Part shown: in pieces, positions 14,745 through 14,765 of the stretch
Numbering within the stretch: the first letter of the stretch is position 1
Layout: the number at the start of each line of letters is the position of its first letter
NCBI GenBank assembly: GCA_017849315.1
Contig: JAFIHQ010000023.1
Coordinates: 1-14,765, forward strand
Direction: 5' to 3'
Source: Treponema sp.
GTDB taxonomy: Bacteria > Spirochaetota > Spirochaetia > Treponematales > Rectinemataceae
DNA: 14,765 bases
Made by a program: the position numbers and the translations under genes
Notes under the pieces: generated by a model
Databases searched by the model: none
Told to the model about the DNA's origin: nothing
What the model saw: the letters and a program-made list of their open reading frames with translations, nothing else

Positions 14745-14765
14745 CTATTTCTTCCCTGGTACTGC

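Noticed and set aside
14745..14765. Tail of a gene upstream of holB on the minus strand
   Set aside because: All three frames are open over these 21 bases (one ends at the TAG just before the holB ATG, another at a TGA inside it), so nothing can be assigned.

Overview
The window is a compact, gene-dense chromosomal stretch from a bacterium of moderate GC content. The gene content and layout best fit a flagellated spirochaete (Treponema/Spirochaeta/Rectinema-like). That is an inference from the combination of FtsA/FtsZ followed by a Xer recombinase, DprA, TopA and a second Xer recombinase, then a motility-type sigma factor, with an AtoS/AtoC-like pair nearby. It was not tested by any search. 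No insertion sequence, prophage, CRISPR array, tRNA or rRNA is visible, and no stretch longer than about 100 bases lacks a gene.

Positions 1-10737 (+ strand) read as one long co-directional gene train: [end of ftsQ?]-ftsA-ftsZ-xerD-dprA-topA-xerC-hslV-hslU-fliA/whiG-type sigma factor. Most junctions overlap or are separated by a few bases, which implies co-transcription and translational coupling. Only two gaps are longer: about 95 nt before dprA and about 83 nt before hslV. The second gap holds a possible 18-codon upstream ORF that overlaps the hslV start. The dprA-topA-xerC-hslV-hslU order matches the Bacillus dprA-topA-trmFO-codV-clpQ-clpY-codY block, without trmFO and with a sigma factor where codY sits. 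Functionally the train joins septum assembly (FtsA, FtsZ), chromosome dimer resolution (XerC, XerD), DNA topology and uptake/recombination (TopA, DprA), an ATP-dependent protease (HslVU) and probable control of late motility genes (the sigma factor).

Positions 10738-10803 are a short convergent junction. It holds a 12-bp palindrome but no convincing terminator.

Positions 10804-14744 (- strand) carry, in transcription order, a DNA polymerase III delta'-like clamp-loader subunit (holB), a soluble PAS-containing histidine kinase and an NtrC/AtoC-type sigma-54 activator. holB and the kinase gene overlap by 4 nt (ATGA), and the kinase and regulator genes are 9 nt apart, so the three probably form one operon.

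I see no obviously new multi-gene system. The points worth a second look are local: a probable CTG start for ftsA, an extra tail after the FtsZ C-terminal peptide, a TTG-started HslV with a short propeptide and an internal insertion, the micro-ORF overlapping hslV, the lysine-rich TopA N-terminus, the repeat-bearing DprA N-terminus, and a delta' subunit with a degenerate P-loop and a large insertion.
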